Part shown: positions 8,716 to 17,332 of the stretch, piece by piece
Position numbering within the stretch: position 1 is the stretch's first letter
How the letters are laid out: each line of letters starts with the position of its first letter
Origin: Morganella sibonii
GTDB taxonomy: Bacteria; Pseudomonadota; Gammaproteobacteria; Enterobacterales; Enterobacteriaceae
Length of the DNA stretch: 64,000 nucleotides
Reading direction: 5' to 3' (one strand)
Assembly: GCF_040560245.1 (NCBI RefSeq)
Contig: NZ_JAKMWP010000016.1
Notes under the pieces: model-generated
Told to the model about the DNA's origin: nothing
The model's input: the letters and a program-made list of their open reading frames with translations, nothing else
Database searches by the model: none
Program-made: the position numbers and the translations under genes

Positions 8716-9300
8716 ATGTACCGTTTCTATATTCAGGATACTTTACCTGCCGGGTGCCTGCCCGCGTATTCGCTGCCGAAAGCAGATCAGCCTCATTATT
8801 ATGAGTTGGACGAGAGCATCCTCAATGCTGCACTGAATATCATGCAGATCACTGATGTGCTGGATACAGACAACATACCTGATGATGACTGTTTTAACCG
8901 TATCTGGCTGAAAAGCGAACTGACTCCCGCCCGGGCATCAGAAGTTTATCACTTCTTATATCAGCAGCAATTGCCGGAACCGGTACCGTCACCGGATGAA
9001 ATCGCCGCATTTAAACAGGCGAGAGCGGATGAGCTGGCATTACTGAGCCGGCGCAGCCCGAAAGAGGGATATGTGCCTGTCCACAAATTTGCCACACAGG
9101 ATGCCTGGCGGATCATGCCGGAAGAATGTCTTATTATTGCCGGTGTTCTGACTGATCACATGCTGGAAGATAATAACCCGGTGGTCAATAACATCGCATC
9201 ACTGTGTAAGATCAGTCACAAAACACTGGAGTATGCGCTGAGAGGCTGGCGGGAATTTAATTTATTCGCGGCAAAACATGGCGGATATCAGGTTTGCTGA
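8716..9300 (+). CDS. Hypothetical protein, 194 residues
   Basis: No family is recognised. The protein is soluble-looking, acidic in the first half (PHYYELDES, DTDNIPDDD) and without signal peptide or membrane segments. GGGAGTG ends eight bases before the ATG. The gene is monocistronic: about 190 bases separate it from the upstream ORF, and lysC converges from the other side. The C-terminal half (NNIASLCKISHKTLEYALRGWREF) resembles a helix-turn-helix arrangement, which is a guess from pattern only. Base composition resembles the neighbouring core genes. Confidence 0.7.
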   Translation: MYRFYIQDTLPAGCLPAYSLPKADQPHYYELDESILNAALNIMQITDVLDTDNIPDDDCFNRIWLKSELTPARASEVYHFLYQQQLPEPVPSPDEIAAFKQARADELALLSRRSPKEGYVPVHKFATQDAWRIMPEECLIIAGVLTDHMLEDNNPVVNNIASLCKISHKTLEYALRGWREFNLFAAKHGGYQVC

Positions 9301-9698
9301 TGGTCTGGTCATATTTCAGGCAAAATAACCTGTCAGACAGATGATGTTACTTTGCGTCATCAGCAAATAAAATTAATTTTCAGGGAAGTAATAATACATA
9401 GCAGGTGATCGTAATCAGCATAATTAATCCCCGCCACTATTGATTAAAAATATTTATGTTGTTTTTGTGGCGACATTAATTTTGTTAATGTTAAAACCCG
9501 GGATACACCGTATAATTTTTTGTGAGGGGCAGAGATAATACTGATAAATAATTCATTGTTATTTATGTTTCCTCCCATGATCGTCTTACTCTTCTTTATA
9601 TGCAGGAGCGCTCAATATTGTGATACAGCGGACAGTATACGGTATGTAAGTACCCGTCCTTGTGTTTCATGTTGATCCCCGTTTCGTGTAATTTGATC
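9301..9698. other. AT-rich intergenic region, possible small RNA at its right end
   Basis: No convincing gene is seen in about 400 bases. The right end leads into a strong plus-strand terminator at 9699 that no annotated plus-strand gene nearby needs, since the 194-residue gene ends 400 bases earlier. A short plus-strand transcript starting around 9600-9650 is possible (TATAC near 9637), but the promoter is weak by eye. Confidence 0.4.
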
Positions 9699-9729
9699 GC
9701 CTGACGCTGACCGCGTCAGGCGTTTTTTT
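9699..9729 (+). terminator. Strong Rho-independent terminator
   Basis: A perfect 9-bp stem GCCTGACGC / GCGTCAGGC with loop TGACC is followed by G and eight T residues. Its direction is plus strand only, because the lysC-proximal side on the minus strand lacks a T run. Confidence 0.88.
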
Positions 9730-9748
9730 TATCCGCAATGGAAAGCAC

Positions 9749-11116
9749 TCAGAACAGATCGCGGTGAAGCGCGCGGATGATGTTTTCGGCATCATTACCC
9801 GGAACCAGCAGACACATGTTGTGTCCGCTTGCGCCATAACTGATCATACGGATGTTAAATAGCTCAAGGGCGCTAAAAATCGTTTTACCCAGCCCGTGTG
9901 CCCGGGTCAGCTCATTACCGATAACGGCGACCAGTGCCAGATCCTGCTCCACTTCTATGCGGCACAGGGCTGATAACTCAGCGGTCAGTTCATCACTGAG
10001 CAATGTACCGTTGGTGTGTGTGGAACCGACGGTATCCAGCGTCAGGGCAATGCTGACTTCTGATGTGGTAATGACATCCACGGAAATATTATGGCGGGAG
10101 AGGATAGTAAAAATCTCCGCCAGAAAGCCGCGGGCATGCAGCATTTTCAGGCTGTGCAGTGTCAGCAGAGTCTGCTGGCGGCGTAATGTCAGGGCACGGA
10201 ACAGCGGCGGGTTCGGATCATTGTCACACACCAGGGTGCCGCCTGCGCCGCTCTCTTTGCTGGAGCCGACAAACACCGGAATACCGCTGCGCACAGCAGG
10301 CAGCAGCGTGGCCGGATGCAGAATTTTCGCCCCGAAATTCGCCATTTCCGCCGCTTCATCAAAGGTAATATGATCAATCGGATAAGCGTCCGGCACAATG
10401 CCCGGGTCTGTTGTGTAAATTCCCGGCACATCTGTCCAGATATCCACACGCTGGCAACCAAGAGCCTCTGCCAGCAGTGCCGCCGTGTAATCACTGCCGC
10501 CGCGTCCGAGTGTGGTGGTGCGCCCGGTTGCTTCACGACCGATAAATCCCTGTGTGATCACCGTGCCCTGTGACAGACGCGGGGCAAGCAGCTGATCACA
10601 GCGCGTGCGCAGCACTTCGGTATCCGGCTCTGCCCGGCCGAAACAGTCATCTGTCTGCATGACCTCACGGACATCAAACCATTGCGCCGGTGCGCCCTGT
10701 TCCCGCAGCACTTCGGTAAACAGCAGCGTCGACATAATTTCACCATGACTGACTATTTCGTCCACCAGCGCGCTGGATGTTGCCAGTGCGGCTGCATCGG
10801 ACAATGTGGTGATATTACCCAGCAGGCGGTCAATCTCATTCTGTACTGATGCGTTTTCCGGCAGGTGAGACAGGATTTCATATTGCGTATCGCGTATCTG
10901 TTTCAGACATTTTTCACGCTGCGCGCGCGGGCATCCCTGAGCTAATTCGATTAATGCATTGGTGATCCCAGCTGAGGCGGACAACACCACCAGGGCCACA
11001 CCGGGGGTCTGCAGAACGACCCCGGCACTTTTCCGCATGGCGTCATAATTTGCCACACTGGTACCACCGAATTTTGCAATGACCTGCTGAGCAGGCGCGG
11101 AAGATGCTGACGCCAT
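9749..11116 (-). CDS. lysC: Lysine-sensitive aspartokinase III
   Basis: LysC phosphorylates aspartate, the entry to the lysine, threonine and methionine branch. The 455-residue product has the kinase motif KFGGTSV near residue 15, GRGGSDYTAALLAEAL, and two C-terminal ACT domains (LFNIRMISYGASGHN). The frame is open further upstream, but the ATG at 11116 fits the E. coli N-terminus and follows TAAGGAATTC. The gene is divergent from pgi. I see no lysine-riboswitch core in the 280-base leader, unlike E. coli lysC. Confidence 0.96.
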   Translation of the reverse strand: MASASSAPAQQVIAKFGGTSVANYDAMRKSAGVVLQTPGVALVVLSASAGITNALIELAQGCPRAQREKCLKQIRDTQYEILSHLPENASVQNEIDRLLGNITTLSDAAALATSSALVDEIVSHGEIMSTLLFTEVLREQGAPAQWFDVREVMQTDDCFGRAEPDTEVLRTRCDQLLAPRLSQGTVITQGFIGREATGRTTTLGRGGSDYTAALLAEALGCQRVDIWTDVPGIYTTDPGIVPDAYPIDHITFDEAAEMANFGAKILHPATLLPAVRSGIPVFVGSSKESGAGGTLVCDNDPNPPLFRALTLRRQQTLLTLHSLKMLHARGFLAEIFTILSRHNISVDVITTSEVSIALTLDTVGSTHTNGTLLSDELTAELSALCRIEVEQDLALVAVIGNELTRAHGLGKTIFSALELFNIRMISYGASGHNMCLLVPGNDAENIIRALHRDLF

Positions 11117-11397
11117 AATGAATTCCTTATCCCGTAAAGTGAAAAATGTGAGCTGTGTTACACTGATAGAATTATAGGGATTGCCGGAATGAGTCAATAT
11201 TGATTAACGGATAATCAATATCTTTCATAATGACAGGCAAATTATCGTTTTTTGCAATATTCCGTTTCTGCTCTGGTTTTGTTTCTGTTTTTTGAGCAAC
11301 ATCACGGAATGACAGATGCATAACATCTTTATCGTCAGGACAGAGTACACTTTGTTGACACGATTCAGTTTTGGTTTTCAATGAAAAGAGAGCTGCA

Positions 11398-13044
11398 ATG
11401 AAAAATATTAACCCCACTGATACTGCGGCCTGGAAGGCGCTGGAACAGCATTACAACACAATGAAGACTGTGCATCTCCGTGACTTATTTGCGCAGGATA
11501 ACGACCGGTTCAGCCGTTTTTCTGCCACATTCGGCGAAGATATGCTGGTGGATTATTCCAAAAACCGTATCACACAGGAAACGCTTGATAAGCTGCTGGC
11601 ACTGGCTGATGAGTGTGATGTGCGTGGGGCTGTCCGCAGTATGTTTTCTGGTGAGAAAATCAACCGGACAGAAAACCGTGCGGTTCTGCACACGGCGCTG
11701 CGTCACCGTGATAACACGCCGGTGATGACTGACGGGCAGGATGTGATGCCTGAAGTTCGTGCGGTGCTGGAAAAAATGCGCGTGTTCAGTGAGCGGATTA
11801 TCAGCGGGGAGTGGAAAGGTTATACCGGCAAAGCGATTACTGATGTGGTGAATATCGGTATCGGCGGCTCTGACCTCGGCCCTTATATGGTGACAGAAGC
11901 ACTGCGCCCGTATAAAAATCATCTGGAAATGCATTTTGTCTCCAATGTTGACGGCACACATATTGCCGAAACACTGAAACACCTGAACCCGGAAACCACG
12001 CTGTTTCTCATCGCATCCAAAACCTTTACCACCCAGGAAACCATGACCAACGCTCACTCCGCACGTGACTGGTTCCTGGCTGCCGCTGAAGACCCGGCAC
12101 AGGTGGCGAAACACTTTGCGGCGCTGTCCACGAATGCGGATGCGGTAGCAGCGTTTGGTATTGATACCGCAAATATGTTTGAGTTCTGGGACTGGGTCGG
12201 CGGACGTTATTCCCTGTGGTCAGCTATTGGCTTATCTATCGTGCTCTCTGTCGGTTATGACAACTTCAGCGCACTGCTCGATGGCGCATACGCCATGGAC
12301 AAACACTTTACCGAAACAGAATTCTCACAGAATATCCCGGTGCTGCTGGCGCTGATCGGTCTGTGGTACAACAATTTCTTCGGCGCGGAAACAGAGGCGA
12401 TTCTGCCTTACGACCAGTATATGCACCGCTTTGCAGCCTATTTCCAGCAGGGCAATATGGAGTCCAACGGGAAATATGTTGATCGTAATGGCAAGGTGGT
12501 TTCTCATCAGACCGGGCCGGTTATCTGGGGTGAGCCGGGCACCAACGGACAGCACGCGTTTTATCAGCTGATCCACCAGGGCACCAAACTGATTCCGTGT
12601 GATTTTATCGCACCGGCGCAGAGTCATAATCCGCTGGGGGATCATCACAGCAAGCTGCTGTCGAATTTCTTTGCGCAGACAGAAGCGCTGGCCTTCGGCA
12701 AAACCCGCGAACAGGTGGATGCGGAATTTGCCGCACAGGGTAAAAATCCGGCAGATATGGATTATGTCGCACCGTTCAAAGTCTTTGAAGGTAACCGCCC
12801 GACAAACTCCATCCTGCTGAAATCGATTACCCCGTTCAGCCTCGGGGCTCTGATCGCCATGTATGAGCATAAGATTTTTGTGCAGGGCGTGATTATGAAT
12901 ATCTATACGTTTGATCAGTGGGGCGTCGAACTGGGCAAACAGCTGGCAAACCGGATTCTGCCGGAACTGGCGGATGACAAGCCGGTTGAGAGCCACGACA
13001 GCTCAACCAACGGCCTGATTAACCGGTTTAAAAACTGGCGTTAG
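11398..13044 (+). CDS. pgi: Glucose-6-phosphate isomerase
   Basis: Pgi interconverts glucose 6-phosphate and fructose 6-phosphate. The 548 residues begin MKNINPTDTAAWKALE, as in the E. coli protein, so the ATG at 11398 is chosen over the in-frame codon 27 bases upstream; AGAGAG precedes it. Signature stretches include VNIGIGGSDLGPYMVTEAL, EFWDWVGGRYSLWSAIGLS, GEPGTNGQHAFYQLIHQGT and FDQWGVELGKQLA with the catalytic lysine. It is monocistronic, followed by its own terminator. Confidence 0.98.
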   Translation: MKNINPTDTAAWKALEQHYNTMKTVHLRDLFAQDNDRFSRFSATFGEDMLVDYSKNRITQETLDKLLALADECDVRGAVRSMFSGEKINRTENRAVLHTALRHRDNTPVMTDGQDVMPEVRAVLEKMRVFSERIISGEWKGYTGKAITDVVNIGIGGSDLGPYMVTEALRPYKNHLEMHFVSNVDGTHIAETLKHLNPETTLFLIASKTFTTQETMTNAHSARDWFLAAAEDPAQVAKHFAALSTNADAVAAFGIDTANMFEFWDWVGGRYSLWSAIGLSIVLSVGYDNFSALLDGAYAMDKHFTETEFSQNIPVLLALIGLWYNNFFGAETEAILPYDQYMHRFAAYFQQGNMESNGKYVDRNGKVVSHQTGPVIWGEPGTNGQHAFYQLIHQGTKLIPCDFIAPAQSHNPLGDHHSKLLSNFFAQTEALAFGKTREQVDAEFAAQGKNPADMDYVAPFKVFEGNRPTNSILLKSITPFSLGALIAMYEHKIFVQGVIMNIYTFDQWGVELGKQLANRILPELADDKPVESHDSSTNGLINRFKNWR

Positions 13045-13078
13045 TGCTCAATTCGCTTTAACCGCGCGTTTTATAAAC

Positions 13079-13116
13079 AAAGCCGCCCTGCATTGCGCAG
13101 TGCGGCTTTATTTTTA
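13079..13116 (+). terminator. pgi terminator
   Basis: An 8-bp stem AAAGCCGC / GCGGCTTT with a 15-base loop is followed by ATTTTT. It lies 35 bases after the pgi stop. Confidence 0.8.
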
Positions 13117-13208
13117 GCAAAAAAATGTCAGTAACGCGCTCATTTCCCGCCGGGTTTTGTTAAAGTGTATCAGAATACATATCATGCCCCTGATAACCGG
13201 ATACATTC

Positions 13209-13709
13209 ATGACACAAACAGTGATAACACCCCCCATCCGCTGGTTTGATAATGCGGAAACGATCCCTGCCGGGGTGCTGGACTGGTTATCAGAATTAGG
13301 ATCAATGACGCGGCGCTTTGAACAGCACTGCAATGAAGTGACGGTTAAACCGTCTTGTGAAAAATATATCTCCCGTGAAGCGCTGACTGAAGAAGAGCGG
13401 ATGCATCTGCCCGGCAGTTCACGCTACTGGTTACGGGAGGTGGTGTTATATGGTGACGGGGTTCCCTGGCTGACCGGCCGGACGGTGGTGCCGGAGGAGA
13501 CGCTGACAGGGGAAGAACAGCAGTTACTGAAAATGGGAAATGTACCGCTCGGGCGCTATCTCTTTACCAGCGGCTGCCTGACGCGGGACTATATCCGCTT
13601 CGGGCTGTCAGGCACTGACTGGGCCCGCTGTTCGCGGTTGTGCCTGGCCGGTAAACCGCTGCTGCTGACTGAGGTTTTTCTGCCGGCCTCTCCGGCATAC
13701 CCCGCATAA
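13209..13709 (+). CDS. ubiC: Chorismate pyruvate-lyase UbiC
   Basis: UbiC removes pyruvate from chorismate to give 4-hydroxybenzoate, the ring precursor of ubiquinone. The 166 residues (E. coli 165) contain SRYWLREVVLYGDGVPW with the substrate-binding arginine, GRYLFTS, and the C-terminal GKPLLLTEVFLPASPAY with the catalytic glutamate. The ribosome site is weak. The gene is followed by ubiA in the same orientation, the standard ubiCA operon that supplies UbiA with substrate. Confidence 0.95.
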   Translation: MTQTVITPPIRWFDNAETIPAGVLDWLSELGSMTRRFEQHCNEVTVKPSCEKYISREALTEEERMHLPGSSRYWLREVVLYGDGVPWLTGRTVVPEETLTGEEQQLLKMGNVPLGRYLFTSGCLTRDYIRFGLSGTDWARCSRLCLAGKPLLLTEVFLPASPAYPA

Positions 13710-13734
13710 AATGAATATCTCGGAGAAGAATAAC

Positions 13735-14601
13735 GTGGAACGAAGCATGGTACGCAGCAAGTGGCAGGCATACAGCCGTCTGATGCGGACAGACCGCCCG
13801 ATTGGCTCACTGTTACTGCTCTGGCCGACCTACTGGGCGTTATGGATAGCGGCCAGAGGTATCCCGGACTGGCACATTCTGATTATCTTTACCATTGGTG
13901 TGTTCAGCATGCGCGCCGCCGGATGTGTAATTAATGATTTTGCGGACCGCAAATTTGACGGCTCGGTGGAGCGGACGAAAAACCGGCCGCTGCCGCGTGG
14001 TGATGTTACAGAAAAAGAAGCGAAAATTCTGTTTGCCGTACTGGTACTGGTGTCATTCGGGCTGGTGCTGACACTCAATACGATGACCATCTGGCTGTCC
14101 GTCGCCGGGCTGGCACTGGCCTGGATTTATCCGTTTGTTAAGCGGGTCAGTCATCTGCCGCAGGTGGTGCTCGGTGCGGCATTCGGCTGGTCGATTCCGA
14201 TGGCGTTTGCGGCAGTCAGTGAATCGCTGCCCGCGGTGTGCTGGTTGCTGTTTGCGGTCAATATTATCTGGTCTGTAATTTATGACACTCAGTACGCGAT
14301 GGTGGATCGTAATGATGACCTGAAAATCGGCGTAAAATCCACGGCTATCCTGTTCGGGCGCTTTGATAAAATCATTATCGGCGTATTACAACTGGTGATG
14401 ATTCTGATGCTGTTATGGACCGGCATGATGGCGAATCTGTCCGGGATCTTTTACTGGTCCCTGCTGCTGGCCGGTGCGTTATTTGTCTATCAGCAGCGCC
14501 TGATGGCTGATCGTGAGCGTGACCCGTGTTTCCAGGCCTTTATGAATAATAACTATGTCGGATTTATTTTGTTTCTCGGCATGCTGGTCAGTTATCTGTA
14601 A
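13735..14601 (+). CDS. ubiA: 4-hydroxybenzoate octaprenyltransferase UbiA
   Basis: UbiA is an inner-membrane prenyltransferase that attaches the polyprenyl chain to 4-hydroxybenzoate. The first Asp-rich site NDFADRKFDG and the second YDTQYAMVDRNDD, both Mg-diphosphate ligands, are present along with several membrane segments. I place the start at GTG 13735. GGAGAAG precedes it, and the resulting MERSMVRSKWQAYSRLMRTD aligns residue for residue with the E. coli N-terminus. An ATG at 13711, one base after the ubiC stop, would add eight residues and has no ribosome site. Confidence 0.93.
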   Translation: MERSMVRSKWQAYSRLMRTDRPIGSLLLLWPTYWALWIAARGIPDWHILIIFTIGVFSMRAAGCVINDFADRKFDGSVERTKNRPLPRGDVTEKEAKILFAVLVLVSFGLVLTLNTMTIWLSVAGLALAWIYPFVKRVSHLPQVVLGAAFGWSIPMAFAAVSESLPAVCWLLFAVNIIWSVIYDTQYAMVDRNDDLKIGVKSTAILFGRFDKIIIGVLQLVMILMLLWTGMMANLSGIFYWSLLLAGALFVYQQRLMADRERDPCFQAFMNNNYVGFILFLGMLVSYL

Positions 14602-14945
14602 ATCCGTATAAGCATGTAATAAAGAAAAATCAGTCAATAATTAAGGAATTACATCGGTTTGACGATAAAAACCGAACGAAATAAGGAATATTAAAAGCGG
14701 CACCGAACGTGACAGCAATCGTTATAAACGTTCAGGATAGATTTGTGTCATTAAAGGGGGTTGGTGTGTATCCGGACCCCCTGCCGTTTTCCTGTTCTCC
14801 CTGCCAGTCTCCAAACCTGTTCCCCTTGCCTGTCCTGCCTGCTCAGACATCTTATCTTTTTTGTTAATCTATTAATTTTAAATAGAAAAGTATTTTCACC
14901 GAAAGACTTTTAACATTCTGTACTGTGAGACTTGCAGTCATTTCA
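14602..14945. other. Intergenic region between ubiA and the bacteriocin
   Basis: No gene is seen. The region has an imperfect hairpin GGGGGT / ACCCCC near 14755-14785 without a good T tract, a C/T-rich stretch (14785-14855), and an AT-rich stretch leading into the SOS box. It marks the left edge of the bacteriocin insertion in the ubiA-plsB interval. Confidence 0.5.
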
Positions 14946-14961
14946 CTGTGTACATAAACAG
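14946..14961. promoter_or_regulatory. LexA (SOS) box of the bacteriocin gene
   Basis: CTGTGTACATAAACAG fits CTGT-N8-ACAG, the LexA operator form, and lies 39 bases before the bacteriocin ATG. LexA repression is the established control of E-group colicins, and lexA itself lies 5.5 kb away in this window. Many colicin promoters have two overlapping boxes; only one is clear here. Confidence 0.75.
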
Positions 14962-15000
14962 TTTTTCGGGCTGGCTTTTTAAGCAAAAAAGGATTTTACG

Positions 15001-16899
15001 ATGGGTAAAAATAACAGCGGCGGTTATGACGGCAGTAACCTGGGCGGTCATACCACTGACCACGGTAACGGCTGGTCAACTACCTCGGATAACCGTGGTG
15101 ACATTGGTCACCATACAGATAACGGCAGCAGTAAAGGGGAGCATGGCTGGAGCCGTGGTGACGGGGGAAGCGGTAGTGGTTCCTCATCCTCCCGTAATAA
15201 CGATCAGAAAACACTGAACTACACTGATACCCCGGGAACACCGGTAACGGTGTATGCCGGCGGGGATACACTGAGCCTGGGGCTGGGAGTCACTCTGTTT
15301 GCTCTCAGTCAGTTACAAAAAGAAGCGCTGATGGCACTTCTCACCAATGCAACGGTTATCAGCGGACGTGTATTCGGTCTTTTGGGGCTGTTTTATCCCA
15401 GCCAGATAGCGCCTGACCCTAAGGTTCATATTCACGTTAAAGATTTTGATATTGATAATCCTCACGTCTTAGTCACATTACCGGCGGAGCAGATGACCCG
15501 TATTCCGGTTGAGGATATTCCTGAACATACGAGCATTCCGGCCGGCATAATAGCGCAGGCAGTGATTGATGATCTGACGAAAGCCCGGCCGGTGGTCTTT
15601 ACCCCGGTAAAATCCACACCGGTTCCGGTCGTCAGAGCACAGAAAACCGACAAACCGGATGTGTATACCGCTCAGGTGATTCCGGGTATGAAGCCGTTGC
15701 GTATCACCGTTGATAATTCCAAACAGGTAAAATCCGCTGCGGCTCAAACGGGGCCACTGCCTGTATCGAAACAGTATCTGTCCGCCCCGGAAGAAAAAGA
15801 CAATATTTCCCATCATGCGGTGATTGATTTCGGCAGTGACCATGCACCACTTTATATTTCGGTTACGAAACAGGTGACACCTGAAGAGGCCACAAAGCAG
15901 GCGGAAAAAGCGAGGGATGCGTGGGTGGCTGATAATCCGGCCGGTGTGAGCCGGTTTCTGGCAGAGATTAACACACAGATCGCTGAGAAGAAGAAGTTGC
16001 TGGCAGAAAAGCAGCAGGTACTGAAAAGTAAACAGGCGGAGTTTCAGCCATTCCTGAATAAATATCAGCATAAAGAGCGCATTATTAAAAAAGCAGTTAA
16101 GTTTGATGAAAAAGTCCGCGAGTTTAAGTCCGTCACCGGTCAGCTTACCGCCGATATCAGCAGTATTCAGAAAGAACTGGCGGATGCAGTTGGGAATAAA
16201 GTACTGAATGAAAAAACACTGGCTGAACTGAAAGAGCAGAATCAGGTTAAAACACCGGATGATGCTGTGAGGGATCTGGCTGCAGCGAATACGACGTTGA
16301 CCAACGCCCGCTCACTGGTGACGGAAAAGGAAAAACAGTTAGCTGATAAACGTCAGGTACTGCAAAATAAACGGGCGGAGTTCCGGCCGTTCCTGGATAA
16401 ATACCAGCATAAAGGACGCTTTATTAAAAAAGCGGTTGAGTTTGATGAAAAGGTCCGGGAGTTTACAACCGTCACCAGTCAGCTTTCCACCGAAATAGGT
16501 CAGCTGGAAAAAGCCTTATCGGATGCGATGGAAAGTCGTAAAAAGGCGGAAGACAAGAAAAAAGCCGCTGAGGATAAGGTTAAGGCTGAGCAGGATAAAA
16601 AACGACAGGGCGTTAAGGATAAAGGCCATAGTTACCACCCTGAACCAGATGTTGAAGAAATTAAAGGGTTGGGGGAGTTAAAACCAAGCAAAAAGAAAAC
16701 GCCTAAACAAGGTGGCGCAGGTAAACGTGCACGTTGGGTCGGGGATAAAGGCCGTAAAATCTACGAATGGGACTCTCAGCACGGTGAGCTGGAGGGGTAT
16801 AGAGCTAGTGACGGAGAGCATCTTGGTGCATTTGATCCGAAAACCGGCAATCAACTGAAACCGGCAGATCCGAAACGCAATATCAAAAAATATTTATAA
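15001..16899 (+). CDS. Colicin E3-type bacteriocin (16S rRNase), chromosomal
   Basis: This 632-residue bacteriocin is predicted to kill related bacteria by cutting 16S rRNA in the decoding centre. Residues 1-65 are Gly/Ser-rich and disordered, with a TolB-box-like GNGWSTTSDNRG at 22-33. A colicin/pyocin translocation domain follows (about 75-310, LGLLGLFYPSQIAPDPKVH). Residues 320-530 form a long coiled coil containing a duplicated segment, unlike the BtuB-binding domain of colicin E3. Residues 555-632 are nearly identical to the E3 nuclease domain (DKGRKIYEWDSQHGELEGYR); the equivalents of catalytic Asp510, His513 and Glu517 are Asp591, His594 and Glu598. An SOS box lies upstream and the immunity gene 14 bases downstream. 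No lysis gene is visible. Confidence 0.95.
   Translation: MGKNNSGGYDGSNLGGHTTDHGNGWSTTSDNRGDIGHHTDNGSSKGEHGWSRGDGGSGSGSSSSRNNDQKTLNYTDTPGTPVTVYAGGDTLSLGLGVTLFALSQLQKEALMALLTNATVISGRVFGLLGLFYPSQIAPDPKVHIHVKDFDIDNPHVLVTLPAEQMTRIPVEDIPEHTSIPAGIIAQAVIDDLTKARPVVFTPVKSTPVPVVRAQKTDKPDVYTAQVIPGMKPLRITVDNSKQVKSAAAQTGPLPVSKQYLSAPEEKDNISHHAVIDFGSDHAPLYISVTKQVTPEEATKQAEKARDAWVADNPAGVSRFLAEINTQIAEKKKLLAEKQQVLKSKQAEFQPFLNKYQHKERIIKKAVKFDEKVREFKSVTGQLTADISSIQKELADAVGNKVLNEKTLAELKEQNQVKTPDDAVRDLAAANTTLTNARSLVTEKEKQLADKRQVLQNKRAEFRPFLDKYQHKGRFIKKAVEFDEKVREFTTVTSQLSTEIGQLEKALSDAMESRKKAEDKKKAAEDKVKAEQDKKRQGVKDKGHSYHPEPDVEEIKGLGELKPSKKKTPKQGGAGKRARWVGDKGRKIYEWDSQHGELEGYRASDGEHLGAFDPKTGNQLKPADPKRNIKKYL
15985..16527 (+). 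repeat. Internal duplication in the bacteriocin coiled coil
   Basis: Residues 329-396 (bases 15985-16188) and 442-509 (16324-16527) are near copies at a constant offset of 113 residues. Shared cores are FLNKYQHKERIIKKAVKFDE and FLDKYQHKGRFIKKAVEFDE, followed by KVREF. Each copy reads as one arm-turn-arm unit of a coiled-coil receptor-binding domain. Sequence divergence between the copies indicates the duplication is not recent. Confidence 0.9.
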
Positions 16900-16913
16900 G
16901 GAGAGAACCAATC

Positions 16914-17168
16914 ATGGGATTGAAAGTACATTTACAATGGTTTGATAAAAAGACAGAAGACTTTATTGATAAAGAATATTCAGTAGATTTAGGGGATGAC
17001 GACATTGTGATTGCTCAGACAGTCAACCCTAAAGAAAATATAATTAATAACGGTTGGTTTGATGTTATTTCTGAGTGGGTTCCTTATCTTCAGAAGCACC
17101 TTAAACATAAAATTGACCTGGATGAACACGATTACCAGGTGGCCTTTGCTTATCGCGACAAGTGGTAA
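16914..17168 (+). CDS. Colicin E3-type immunity protein
   Basis: This acidic 84-residue protein (E3 immunity is 85) should bind and block the adjacent rRNase domain in the producing cell. Matches to the Im3 family are MGLKVHLQWFDKKTEDF at the start, GWFDVISEWVPYLQ in the middle and AYRDKW at the end. AAGGAG lies between the bacteriocin stop and this ATG, so the two genes form one operon. A bidirectional terminator follows at 17277; the lysis gene usual in colicin operons is absent. Confidence 0.95.
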   Translation: MGLKVHLQWFDKKTEDFIDKEYSVDLGDDDIVIAQTVNPKENIINNGWFDVISEWVPYLQKHLKHKIDLDEHDYQVAFAYRDKW

Positions 17169-17276
17169 CTCATTGCTGTCAGGCGCGAATCCCCGTTGCT
17201 TACAGATGAATGACGGATATTCCGTTTGATGGCAGACCGATAATACCTGCATATTTTCTGCGTGTTAACCGGCAAT

Positions 17277-17310
17277 AAAAAAGGAGATTGGCTGCCCAAT
17301 CTCCTTTTTT
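17277..17310. terminator. Bidirectional terminator between the immunity gene and plsB
   Basis: A perfect 15-bp stem AAAAAAGGAGATTGG / CCAATCTCCTTTTTT with loop CTGC provides a T run in both directions. It ends the convergent bacteriocin operon and plsB. Confidence 0.93.
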
Positions 17311-17332
17311 TTGTACTCAGCACTTACCGCTG

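Noticed and set aside
9577..9675. 32-codon plus-strand ORF with hydrophobic start (MIVLLFFICRS), considered as a Hok- or Ibs-like toxin
   Set aside because: There is no ribosome site (upstream bases are TTTCCTCCC), and no Hok signature in the C-terminal part.
11172..11417. 81-codon minus-strand ORF in the lysC leader overlapping the pgi start
   Set aside because: It overlaps the pgi ribosome site, and no family or ribosome site supports it; it is more likely leader sequence of lysC.
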